Assembly: GCA_964466595.1 (NCBI GenBank)
Contig: CAYXNR010000037.1
Coordinates: forward strand, 1-22,282
Source: JABDGC01 sp964466595
GTDB taxonomy: Bacteria > Pseudomonadota > Gammaproteobacteria > DSM-16500
Direction of reading: 5' to 3'
Length of the DNA stretch: 22,282 nt
Below, in pieces: positions 14,164-22,282 of this stretch (position 1 is its first letter; every line of letters begins with the position of its first letter). A program made the position numbers and the translations under genes. Under the pieces are notes generated by a model. That model was not told the DNA's origin. It did not search any database and was given only the letters and a program-made list of their open reading frames with translations.

Positions 14164-17100
14164 ATGATAGATGACGATAAGAGTAAAAGCCGAAAAAAGC
14201 GGCTCAGTAAATATGCATCTCTCAGACAAGCCTTAGAGGCAAGGATGCTTTTTGATGCAAGTATTGTAGCACCACAGCAGGATGCTAGCGTAACAGGTAC
14301 AAATGGTGATACGACTACAACTTCATCTACGCCTACAACGACTGATGCTGCCGCAGCAACAGGAATCTATATCGATAAACCACCGGCTGAATCCACTCCT
14401 ACACCTACACATCCTGTCGATAATACTATTCATACCTCTGATCAAGATAGTACAAAAATCACTTCTCCTTCTGAAACCGACCTTGCAAAAATAATTTCAG
14501 ACGCAACGCAAACTAATAAGGATAAACTGCAGGAATTTGCTGCTTTTGCTCCTCCCCCTAAAGAAATGGTGTTTATCGATGCTCGTCTTAAAGGAACAGA
14601 TACGCTCATTCAAGGCTTAGCAGCAAATGCTGAAGTACATTTTATTGATCAAGGGATTGATGGCGTTCAGCAAATGGATGCAATCATTAAAGCAAGTTCC
14701 AGTCCGATTTCAGCTATTCACATCTTGTCGATGGAATCAGGTGATGCGATTGTCATTGGCAATTCCGAAATTACAGATACTAATTTACAAAGTCAATACG
14801 CCACGCAAATTGCTAGCTGGCGTTCGCAGCTAACGGGCGATGCGGATGTATTGTTGTATGGTTGTGGTGTAGCAGATGGTATGGTTAGTCAAAAATTTGT
14901 TAGTGATTTAAGTAATATTTTGCAGGTGGGCGTATCGGCCGTGAATGCTGAAGGGGGTAATCTGCAAGCTGCTCCTACAGTAAAATACGGTGAAATTAAT
15001 CACGCTATTACTGATATCTTTACCCCGGAATCCCTTGAAAATTTCACGACCTTTTATGATAGGCCGGTTATCGATTTGAGCGGTGATTCAGCGCACGGTA
15101 ATGGTAATAATTACTTTGGAACCTATAGCGGCGATTCAGGTGCTGCGATTGTCGACGCTAATATGAGTATTTCTGATTATAGTGTAGGGCAGAAGCTTTC
15201 TTCTGTTACTGTTTATCTGGAGAATGCAAAGCCAGATGATTATTTTAATATTAGCGCCTTGCCTTCTACTATTGCGGCAAGCATTGACGGTCAAACCGGC
15301 GCATTGATCTTAAGAAGCGCTTCGAAGTATGGTAGCGATCTCGGTGATTTTTCTGAAGCACTCAAAAATGTTACCTATCTTAATTCATCCCAAACCCCAG
15401 ATACCTCAACCAGGCTTATTAATATTACTGCTACAGATACGAATAATTTAACGAGCGATACGGTAACGAGTTATATTAATATCTTAAGCAATGATCATTC
15501 GGTTTCAGTTTCTTCAGCCGATACTACAGTTGAGCTGATTTTTATCGATACCAGCATTTCTAATCCGACTACTTTTTTGAAAGGTTTACCTGCTAATGCG
15601 ATTGTACATTATCTTGATCCGACGCAAGATGGTTTGACACAGATTAATGAGATGATTCATTCGCAACAAGGCACGATTGTAGGTATTCAAATTCTTTCAG
15701 CTAAAAATGGCAATCAAATTGAATTGGGCGCTACTAATTTAGATCTGAGTACGGTCACGACGCAGTATGCCAGCACCCTTGCCGATTGGAAATCGCAAAT
15801 GAGTGCCAATGGCTATATTTCTTTGTTTAGTACCAGCACAACCATTGATGGCATGCGGGAAATTCTTGATACCCGCCTCGGCGCGCAAGCGCAATCCGCG
15901 CTTAATCCGATGTCGACTAAAGAAATTGCTTTTGTTGATCCCACCGTACAAAATTATATGGATTTGTTAGATAACATTGATGTTAATGCGCGCATTATTC
16001 TGTTGAATCCAGATCGAAACGCCCTGGATCAAATCAGTGATTTTTTGGATACACAAAGTAATCTGGATGCCGTACATATTATTAGTCACGGTAGCGGTGG
16101 GACCTTAATATTAAATGGCTATTCATATACCTCAGCTACACTTTCTGCTAATTATGCAGTTGACTTGGCGCGCATTGGTCGCTCCTTATCTGCTGATGGC
16201 GATATTTTATTATATGGTTGTAGCATAGGCGCGGGCTCCGCTGGTCAACAACTTATTGATCAGGTGTCTGCTATGACGGGGGCCGATATTGCAGCCTCGA
16301 TTGATAAAACGGGCGCAACGGATCTTGGTGGCAACTGGGTCATGGAAGCCAGTTCAGGCGTGATTGATGCGCGCAGCGTAATTGATACTCTCCATACGCA
16401 ATGGGATTTCTTATTAACTGCACCGCCTATTAATATTGCGGGTATTACCCTCAGTTTTAATGGTACGAATCGAACGCTTGTGGCTGGTACTAATTTGGAA
16501 GTTGGTGCTGTATATAAATATTCTAATATTGCCACTATTAGTGGTACGCAGATCGATGCTTACGTGACCATTACGGGGATCACGAATGCAACGATCGGTG
16601 TACTTGATGATGATCAGCCTACCGGCTATTCTCCTCCCACTAATTCCGCTACAGGAACGCCTACCACCGCAGCGGATCCTTTTGCTCCGACTATTGTAAC
16701 AACGGCTGCCGGCGGCCATGTCGATTTTAAATTTATGTTCAAAGATTCCAATGGGAATACAGTCACCTTAAATAATTTTGTTGCGAATGCTTTAGATATT
16801 GATGGTAGTACGACTAGTCCCGTTTATCAGGAATTTGACGAGTTTGGCGGCTTTTCTTCTTATACCGTACAAAATCCTACTGATCTCGCTATTTTGCCAG
16901 GCGTTTTGGGCACCGATCAAATCCGGTTTCAAGGAACGAGTGCTTATAATGGTTTAATTGTGAATGATGTGGGTCGTGTGCAAGCAAATTTTGATGGGGT
17001 GACCACGCTCACCATGTCCTTTGGTGCAAATGCCTCGACGAGTGGTAATGCACGTCAATATGCTACCTTGTTTTCTACGGTATCCTTTTCAAATCCACTC

Positions 17101-20100
17101 ACGGTTACCGCGCCAACTGTTGATATCTTAACAACTAGTAATAATACGCCGACCATTACCGGTACTTTGGGTGGCGAAAATACTTTGGCTTCGGGTGAAA
17201 GCTTTAAAGTAACTTTTCAGGGCACGGACTACACAACAGCTAATGGTCTAACGATTAATACAAGTAATGGTACCTGGTCCTTAACCGTACCTTCTGCTTT
17301 ACCAGCTGGATCTTATGATGTGAGAGCTTCACGAACCTTGGCGAGCGGTTTAGTTATTTCAGATCAAACCTCGGCAGAGCTAGTCATTAATCATGCTCCC
17401 GTTTTAAATGATACGCCCTTGACCATTAATGTAATCGAAGATGCCGGCGTCCCTGTTGGGGCGGCAGGCGCTTTACTTTCAACTTTCACCGGTGGAATAA
17501 GTGATTTAGATATTTCTGCGAGCAAGGGTATTGCCATTACTGGTTCTGATGAAACGCATGGTACTTGGTATTATACAACAGATGGCGGTACGACTTGGAA
17601 GCAGTTAAATGCTATAGATGGCACGGTTAGCGCGACTAATGCCTTGCTATTAGCAGACAATGCAAACACCCGTCTTTATTATCAACCCACAGCGAATGAT
17701 ACGGCAGGCGGTGCAGCTGCTTTAACCTTTATTGCTTGGGATCAAACTCGTGGCATGATCGGGACGAAGGTCAATCCGACAACCGATCCCAATACGGGTG
17801 ATCCTTATCTTGCCGGCACAGCACCCTATTCAAGCGCAAGTGATGTGATTACAGCTAATGTCATTGCCGTTAATGACCAACCGATTATTACCTCAGGTGC
17901 TATTAATAATTTGACGATTACTGAAAATGCACCGATCACTTCACTCGGCTTTAGCACTTTAAGCTTTGGTCCGGGAGGTGGCGCGGATGAGGCCTCTCAA
18001 ACCTTAACCTATACTGTTACCGCTGTTCCTGCATCTAGCCTCGGCAATATTTATCTAGCAGATGGTGTGACGGCTGTGACAGCAGGATCAAGCTATACCT
18101 TAAGTCAATTACAAGGCATGAAATTCTTAGCCCTCAGCAATACCAATGGTTCAGGAGTGTTTACCTTTACTGTAAAAGATAGTGGGGGCACAGCCAACAG
18201 CGGCCAGGATACGCTGACCAATTCTTGTATTATTACAGTGACTGCTGTTAATCAAGCACCAATGGTAACTAGTACTGCTACAGCTACGACCTATACGGAA
18301 GGGACAGCGGTTACGATTGATCGAGGGATTGTTGTTAACGATGTTGATAATACGACTTTGGCTTCAGCAACCATAACGATTAGCGGCGGATTAGCAAGCG
18401 GCGATGTGTTGGCCTTTACCAATAATGCTATTTCAATGGGAAATATTGCTGTCTCTTCTTGGAATGCGGCGACAGGAACTCTCGTTTTATCCTCAGCAGG
18501 ATCAACCGCGACTCTGGCACAATGGCAAACAGCGCTTGCTGCTGTTACCTTTAACAATACGACTCAAATTGCTAGTAACTCCTCGCGTGTCATTTCTTTT
18601 ACTGTGAATGATGGTAGCTCGAATTCGACTGTGGCAACGCATAATATGAATGTCAATTTTATCAATGACCCGCCTATTGAAGTTGTACCCGGGCCACAAG
18701 CCATGAGCACCAGTGTAAGTTTTCCTTTCAATTCAGCAAATGCAGCCCTTCTTTCTGTGTCTGATGCGGATACGACAACGCTAAGCGTTACCTTGACCTT
18801 AAGTAGCGGTACGAATGCGAATAAGGGTACGATTACACTCGGCACGACCACGGGCTTAACTGGGTTAACAGGAAATGGTACGACTAGTATTAGTTTTTCT
18901 GGCACGCAAGCTAATATTAACAATGCGCTGGCTTCTCTTAGCTATAGCTCACCTGGAACCTCGGGGACCAACACTTTATCATTCACCGCGAATGATTCTA
19001 CAACTGCAGTGACCAATACCATCCTCTTATCTGTCGGTAGCGCTGCGCTTGATTTGAATGGTTCCTCAGGGGGTAATAATTCGTCTGTGACCTATGTTGA
19101 AAATGCTACGATTGCAAATGCAACTCTAGGCATTTCCAGTTCTGCTACGCTAAACGCAGCCACCCCGAATCTATCGAGTATCACCTTTACGATTAACAAT
19201 TATGCGGCCGGCGATACGCTTCGTTTTGATGATACGAATGTGGATTTCTCTAGCAATGGCACCACCACCGGTAGCAAGACGCTTCCCTATACCGTCTCAG
19301 TGGTGGGTAATACGGCCACGGTGACCTTCACCAAGACGCTTTCTAAGTCTAATTATTTAACGCTTATTAAAAATGCAGGCTATGGTTCAAGCTCCGATGA
19401 TCCGACAGCGAATGGCACCAAGAGCATTAGAAATATTGATATAACAATTAAAGATACAGCGAGTACGCCTGTTGCAAGCACGGCGCGCACGGTCGTGACT
19501 ATTAATGCGATCAATGATGCACCTACTGTGGTAGCCACCGTTGGTGGTACCTATACCGAAAATGGTACGCCACTTGCTCTGCTCTCAGGAGTAAGCGTAG
19601 GCGATGCAGATTCAGTGAATAGCAGTAATTTTAATTTCAATAACGGCGTTTTAACCGCGAGTTTAGCTAGCTATCAAACAGGTGATATTTTATCGATTAC
19701 TAATCAAGGCACAGCGGCAGGTCAAATTGGTGTGAGCGGAAGTCTCATTACTTATGGTGGAATAGTGATTGGTAGTTTCTCAGGCGGGAATGGGGTTGAC
19801 TTAGCGATCACTATGAATGCTAATGCATCTATTGCTGCCGTACAGACCTTGGCAAGCAATTTAACGTATCAGAATACGACTGAAAATCCTGCTGGCGTTT
19901 CGGGAACGCGTTCACTCACTGTTACCTTATACGATGGCGGTAATACGGGCTCAGGTGGTACCTTGAGTGTTACTAAAACAGGAACGATTACGGTACTCGG
20001 TGTTAATGATGCGCCGACAGTAGCTGTGAATGCAATTAATCCAACATTTACAGAAGCAACGGGTGTTGGGACACAAGCAGCAGCTGTCAATATCTTTAGC

Positions 20101-22282
20101 GGTGTAGCGATCAATACTATTGAGAGCGGTCAAACGATTAATAGCCTGGGCTTTACCTTAAGCGGTATAGTTGATGGCGCAAATGAACAATTGGTCATTG
20201 ATGGTAGCAGCATCACTTTGGGCGGCAATAGTTCAGGTACAACTGCTAGCAATGGCATGAGTTATGCCGTGACTATTTCAGGAAATACAGCAACCATCAC
20301 CTTGACGGGATCTGTTTCAGCTTCTACAGCTAGCACGATTATAAGTAATTTAACTTATCAAAATACTAAAACCGATAATCCCACAGCTGGTAATCGAGTA
20401 TTCACTTTAACAAAAGTACAAGACAGTGGTGGGACTGCAAATAGTGGTGTCGATACCACTACGCCCAATGTGGCTTCAACGATCAATGTCATCGCAATTA
20501 ATGATGCACCGACATTTACAGGTACGGTGGGCGGTACATCCTACACAGAAGGTAGTGTGCTCGCTCTTGTTTCTCCTACGGCTACTCTAACAGATATTGA
20601 TGCGGCTAATTTAAATGGTGGAACGGTGACTGCTCAGTTTTCTCAGTACCAAGCAGGTGATACTTTTTTAATTACGAATCAAGGTACGGGTGTGGGTCAA
20701 ATCGGTGTGAGTGGAGCTACTATTACTTACGGGGGTACCGCGATCGCTACCTTTAGTGGCGGGAATGCACAAAACCTGGTGATTACCTTAAATGCGAATG
20801 CAACAACCGCGGCGGTGCAAGCCTTAGTCAGACAACTTACTTATTCAAGTACCTCAAATGATCCCGATGTGGGTGGCACCGTACCCAATCGATTTGCGAC
20901 GGTAACAGTAACAGATGGTGGGAATGTTGGGCAAGGGGGTTCACTTGCTGCTAGTTTATCAGGTGTGATCACAATTGTGTCGATAAATAATCCCCCCGTA
21001 TTGACAGGAACTAAATCAGATTTAACGATTAATGAAGATGCTGGCTTGGTCAGCCTCGGATTAAATACTGTATCCTATAGTGCTGTTGAAGCAAATCAAA
21101 CACTCACCTATCAGGTCACGGCCTTACCCCCGCCCAGTCTCGGAATCATTTATTTAGCTGATGGTGTGACAGCTGTTACGGTTAATACAACCTATTCCCT
21201 TGCTCAAATTCAAGGAATGAAATTTTCAACAACGGCAGATGCTAATGGGACTGCTAGTTTCACTTATACTGTGAAGGATAGTGGAGGGACAGCAAATGGC
21301 GGATCAGATACCTTAACTCAAACTATTTCTATTATTGTGAATCCTGTCAATGATCCGCCAGTGGTCTCTTCTGGTGCAACCTTAGCTTATACCGAACAAG
21401 CTGTTGCTGCGGTCATTAGTTCTGGTTTAACCTTGAGTGATCCAGATAACACTAGCTTAGCAGGAGCAACGGTCTCTATCGGGAATTTTGTTGCAGGGGA
21501 TCTCTTAAGCTTTACGAATACTGCAAATATTACGGGGGCATATAATAGTTCAACCGGCTTATTAACCTTATCCGGCACAGATACTGTTGCTAATTACCAA
21601 ACGGCTTTACGCAGTATTAAATTTAGCTCAAGCTCTGATGATCCAACTGCAAATAACACCAAACCAAGTCGAACTATTACTTTTACAGCGAATGATGGTG
21701 CCTTGACAGGTAGTGGGACGGCGACTGTCAATATCACAGCAGTAAACGATGCGCCAGTTGTTACAGCTGGTGCATCGCTTGCTTATACTGAAAACGGTGT
21801 AGCCGCTGTTATTGATAATACGATTACTATCAATGATGCGGATGATTCGCAGCTAGCGAGCGCTTTAATTAGCATTGGCAATTTTGTGACCGGCGACATT
21901 TTAAGTTTCACTAATACGGGGACTATTACAGGCTCCTATAATAGCTCTACCGGTGTTCTTACCCTGACGGGTGTCGATACGCTTGCAAATTATCAGACGG
22001 CTTTGCGCAGTATTAAATTTAGCTCCACTTCCGATGATCCAACAGTCAATAACACCAAGCCAACGCGTACCATTAGTTGGCGAGTAACTGATGCTAATTC
22101 CGATGCTGTGGGGGCTCAAAATTCACTGATTACAACAAGTAATGTAAATGTTACTGCAGTCGATGATGCCCCGATTGTTTCTTCTGGTGCAACCTTAGCA
22201 TACACTGAACAAGCTGTTGCTGCGGTCATTAGTTCTGGTTTAACCTTGAGTGATCCAGATAACACTAGCTTAGCAGGAGCAA
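14164..22282 (+). CDS. Giant adhesin-like protein: LEPRxLL-like N-terminus, three DUF4347 modules, cadherin/Ig-like repeats (runs off right edge)
   Basis: Open for 2706 codons with no stop. There is no Sec signal peptide: the N-terminus is basic (KSKSRKKRLSK) and then reads LEARMLFDAS (about 25-34), an LEPRxLL-like motif found at the start of large exported repeat proteins. A Thr/Pro-rich linker follows. DUF4347 modules lie at about 134-280, 455-580 and 586-747, with a cadherin-like domain between the first two (about 300-440). Residues 750-980 form a domain I do not recognise. An Ig-like domain (980-1079) and a long array of 100-160-residue cadherin-like repeats follow, each closing with NDAP or NDPP. 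The likely role is a cell-surface adhesin exported by the divergent operon. No RTX nonapeptides are in the window; any C-terminal signal would lie beyond it. The start ATG has only a weak ribosome site (GGGTAG). Confidence 0.88.
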   Translation, partial: MIDDDKSKSRKKRLSKYASLRQALEARMLFDASIVAPQQDASVTGTNGDTTTTSSTPTTTDAAAATGIYIDKPPAESTPTPTHPVDNTIHTSDQDSTKITSPSETDLAKIISDATQTNKDKLQEFAAFAPPPKEMVFIDARLKGTDTLIQGLAANAEVHFIDQGIDGVQQMDAIIKASSSPISAIHILSMESGDAIVIGNSEITDTNLQSQYATQIASWRSQLTGDADVLLYGCGVADGMVSQKFVSDLSNILQVGVSAVNAEGGNLQAAPTVKYGEINHAITDIFTPESLENFTTFYDRPVIDLSGDSAHGNGNNYFGTYSGDSGAAIVDANMSISDYSVGQKLSSVTVYLENAKPDDYFNISALPSTIAASIDGQTGALILRSASKYGSDLGDFSEALKNVTYLNSSQTPDTSTRLINITATDTNNLTSDTVTSYINILSNDHSVSVSSADTTVELIFIDTSISNPTTFLKGLPANAIVHYLDPTQDGLTQINEMIHSQQGTIVGIQILSAKNGNQIELGATNLDLSTVTTQYASTLADWKSQMSANGYISLFSTSTTIDGMREILDTRLGAQAQSALNPMSTKEIAFVDPTVQNYMDLLDNIDVNARIILLNPDRNALDQISDFLDTQSNLDAVHIISHGSGGTLILNGYSYTSATLSANYAVDLARIGRSLSADGDILLYGCSIGAGSAGQQLIDQVSAMTGADIAASIDKTGATDLGGNWVMEASSGVIDARSVIDTLHTQWDFLLTAPPINIAGITLSFNGTNRTLVAGTNLEVGAVYKYSNIATISGTQIDAYVTITGITNATIGVLDDDQPTGYSPPTNSATGTPTTAADPFAPTIVTTAAGGHVDFKFMFKDSNGNTVTLNNFVANALDIDGSTTSPVYQEFDEFGGFSSYTVQNPTDLAILPGVLGTDQIRFQGTSAYNGLIVNDVGRVQANFDGVTTLTMSFGANASTSGNARQYATLFSTVSFSNPLTVTAPTVDILTTSNNTPTITGTLGGENTLASGESFKVTFQGTDYTTANGLTINTSNGTWSLTVPSALPAGSYDVRASRTLASGLVISDQTSAELVINHAPVLNDTPLTINVIEDAGVPVGAAGALLSTFTGGISDLDISASKGIAITGSDETHGTWYYTTDGGTTWKQLNAIDGTVSATNALLLADNANTRLYYQPTANDTAGGAAALTFIAWDQTRGMIGTKVNPTTDPNTGDPYLAGTAPYSSASDVITANVIAVNDQPIITSGAINNLTITENAPITSLGFSTLSFGPGGGADEASQTLTYTVTAVPASSLGNIYLADGVTAVTAGSSYTLSQLQGMKFLALSNTNGSGVFTFTVKDSGGTANSGQDTLTNSCIITVTAVNQAPMVTSTATATTYTEGTAVTIDRGIVVNDVDNTTLASATITISGGLASGDVLAFTNNAISMGNIAVSSWNAATGTLVLSSAGSTATLAQWQTALAAVTFNNTTQIASNSSRVISFTVNDGSSNSTVATHNMNVNFINDPPIEVVPGPQAMSTSVSFPFNSANAALLSVSDADTTTLSVTLTLSSGTNANKGTITLGTTTGLTGLTGNGTTSISFSGTQANINNALASLSYSSPGTSGTNTLSFTANDSTTAVTNTILLSVGSAALDLNGSSGGNNSSVTYVENATIANATLGISSSATLNAATPNLSSITFTINNYAAGDTLRFDDTNVDFSSNGTTTGSKTLPYTVSVVGNTATVTFTKTLSKSNYLTLIKNAGYGSSSDDPTANGTKSIRNIDITIKDTASTPVASTARTVVTINAINDAPTVVATVGGTYTENGTPLALLSGVSVGDADSVNSSNFNFNNGVLTASLASYQTGDILSITNQGTAAGQIGVSGSLITYGGIVIGSFSGGNGVDLAITMNANASIAAVQTLASNLTYQNTTENPAGVSGTRSLTVTLYDGGNTGSGGTLSVTKTGTITVLGVNDAPTVAVNAINPTFTEATGVGTQAAAVNIFSGVAINTIESGQTINSLGFTLSGIVDGANEQLVIDGSSITLGGNSSGTTASNGMSYAVTISGNTATITLTGSVSASTASTIISNLTYQNTKTDNPTAGNRVFTLTKVQDSGGTANSGVDTTTPNVASTINVIAINDAPTFTGTVGGTSYTEGSVLALVSPTATLTDIDAANLNGGTVTAQFSQYQAGDTFLITNQGTGVGQIGVSGATITYGGTAIATFSGGNAQNLVITLNANATTAAVQALVRQLTYSSTSNDPDVGGTVPNRFATVTVTDGGNVGQGGSLAASLSGVITIVSINNPPVLTGTKSDLTINEDAGLVSLGLNTVSYSAVEANQTLTYQVTALPPPSLGIIYLADGVTAVTVNTTYSLAQIQGMKFSTTADANGTASFTYTVKDSGGTANGGSDTLTQTISIIVNPVNDPPVVSSGATLAYTEQAVAAVISSGLTLSDPDNTSLAGATVSIGNFVAGDLLSFTNTANITGAYNSSTGLLTLSGTDTVANYQTALRSIKFSSSSDDPTANNTKPSRTITFTANDGALTGSGTATVNITAVNDAPVVTAGASLAYTENGVAAVIDNTITINDADDSQLASALISIGNFVTGDILSFTNTGTITGSYNSSTGVLTLTGVDTLANYQTALRSIKFSSTSDDPTVNNTKPTRTISWRVTDANSDAVGAQNSLITTSNVNVTAVDDAPIVSSGATLAYTEQAVAAVISSGLTLSDPDNTSLAGA
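14560..16404 (+). other. DUF4347 region: three modules in different states of decay
   Basis: The third module has the full pattern: HIISHGSGG (His642) and DGDILLYGCSIGAG (Cys686). In the first, HILSMESGD has Met190 at the His position while VLLYGCGVADG keeps Cys234. In the second, IQILSAKNGN has Ala513 and ISLFSTSTT has Thr557. The two positions are 44 residues apart in all three modules, which supports the alignment. The hydrophobic-strand-His-Gly and strand-Cys arrangement resembles clan CD cysteine peptidases such as caspases; enzyme activity is inference. Confidence 0.75.
17881..18250 (+). repeat. Cadherin-like repeat, type B, copy 1
   Basis: It shares LTITENA, the LG-IYLADGVTAVT core, the Q-QGMKF motif and TVKDSGGTAN with a second copy near 20998-21358, about 3.1 kb downstream, and ends VTAVNQAP. 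The copies are clearly homologous but diverged, with other repeat types between them, so the array is a mosaic rather than a single tandem unit. Confidence 0.7.
20998..21358 (+). repeat. Cadherin-like repeat, type B, copy 2
   Basis: The protein pattern of copy 1 recurs: LTINEDA, LGIIYLADGVTAVT, AQIQGMKF, TVKDSGGTANGG, closing VNPVNDPP. It precedes the almost identical DNA repeats at 21368 and 22181. Confidence 0.7.
21368..21469 (+). repeat. Near-identical DNA repeat in the adhesin array, copy 1
   Basis: It matches 22181-22282 at an offset of 813 bp (271 codons, in frame). The last 76 bases (21394-21469) are identical to the end of the window, with three mismatches in the first 26. The unit encodes SSGATLAYTEQAVAAVISSG and onward. 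Confidence 0.85.
22181..22282 (+). repeat. Near-identical DNA repeat in the adhesin array, copy 2 (cut by window edge)
   Basis: This is the partner of 21368-21469. Identity is still perfect at the last base of the window, so the repeat probably extends further right. The repeat between them (about 21751-22170) is of the same family but more diverged. Confidence 0.85.

Noticed and set aside
14303..14833. Short plus-strand frames inside the start of the giant gene
   Set aside because: They lie in other frames of a gene with recognisable DUF4347 content; they show Leu/Gln-rich shadow composition and no ribosome sites.
15739..22119. Minus-strand open frames antisense to the giant adhesin gene
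   Set aside because: They are shadows of the Thr/Ala/Gly-rich repeats on the plus strand with no start signals or family resemblance.
14164..22282. RTX calcium-binding nonapeptides
   Set aside because: No GGxGxDxxx repeats were seen in the visible part; they may exist in the unseen C-terminus, so the protein is not called RTX here.

Overview
The window looks like a stretch of chromosome from a moderately A+T-rich gammaproteobacterium. The TolC/HlyD-type genes, a degenerate GGDEF-EAL protein, a DUF4431 protein and a small SET protein would fit an environmental or host-associated member of the Legionellales or a relative. That placement is inference; nothing here fixes the taxon. No tRNA, rRNA, CRISPR array or complete insertion sequence was seen.

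Layout. (1) 1-3766, minus strand: the first 1255 codons of a very large exoprotein with a Sec signal peptide, a filamentous-haemagglutinin secretion domain, beta-strand repeats and YDG/MBG domains. It runs off the left edge. (2) 3932-4291, minus: a CHMI-type tautomerase. (3) 4390-5752, plus: a probable three-gene operon of SET methyltransferase, GNAT acetyltransferase and exported DUF4431 protein. (4) 5760-5973: a palindromic repeat interrupted by a 132-bp MITE-like element; a second, inverted copy of that element lies at 11961-12092. Both copies have perfect 8-bp target duplications. (5) 6085-7521, plus: a membrane-anchored GGDEF-EAL protein whose catalytic motifs are all degenerate. (6) 13890-7524, minus: a four-gene export operon encoding a TolC-like lipoprotein, a periplasmic adaptor, a GAF-like/HlyD fusion and a polytopic M50-peptidase/HlyD fusion. 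(7) 14164-22282, plus, divergent from the operon: the first 2706 codons of a giant adhesin-like protein with an LEPRxLL-like N-terminus, three DUF4347 modules and a long tandem array of cadherin/Ig-like repeats. It runs off the right edge.

How the genes may work together. The divergent pair (export operon and giant repeat protein) looks like a cell-surface adhesin and its dedicated exporter. The operon has every envelope-spanning part of a type 1-like channel but no ABC ATPase; a polytopic M50 metalloprotease fused to a HlyD domain sits where the energised inner-membrane component would be. The degenerate GGDEF-EAL gene converges on the operon with 2 bp between stop codons and is a candidate c-di-GMP receptor for adhesin display, similar in logic but not in architecture to LapD. 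Within the giant protein only the third DUF4347 module keeps a His/Cys pair; the first keeps only Cys and the second neither, all at the same 44-residue spacing. The window therefore holds two giant exoproteins that probably use different export routes.
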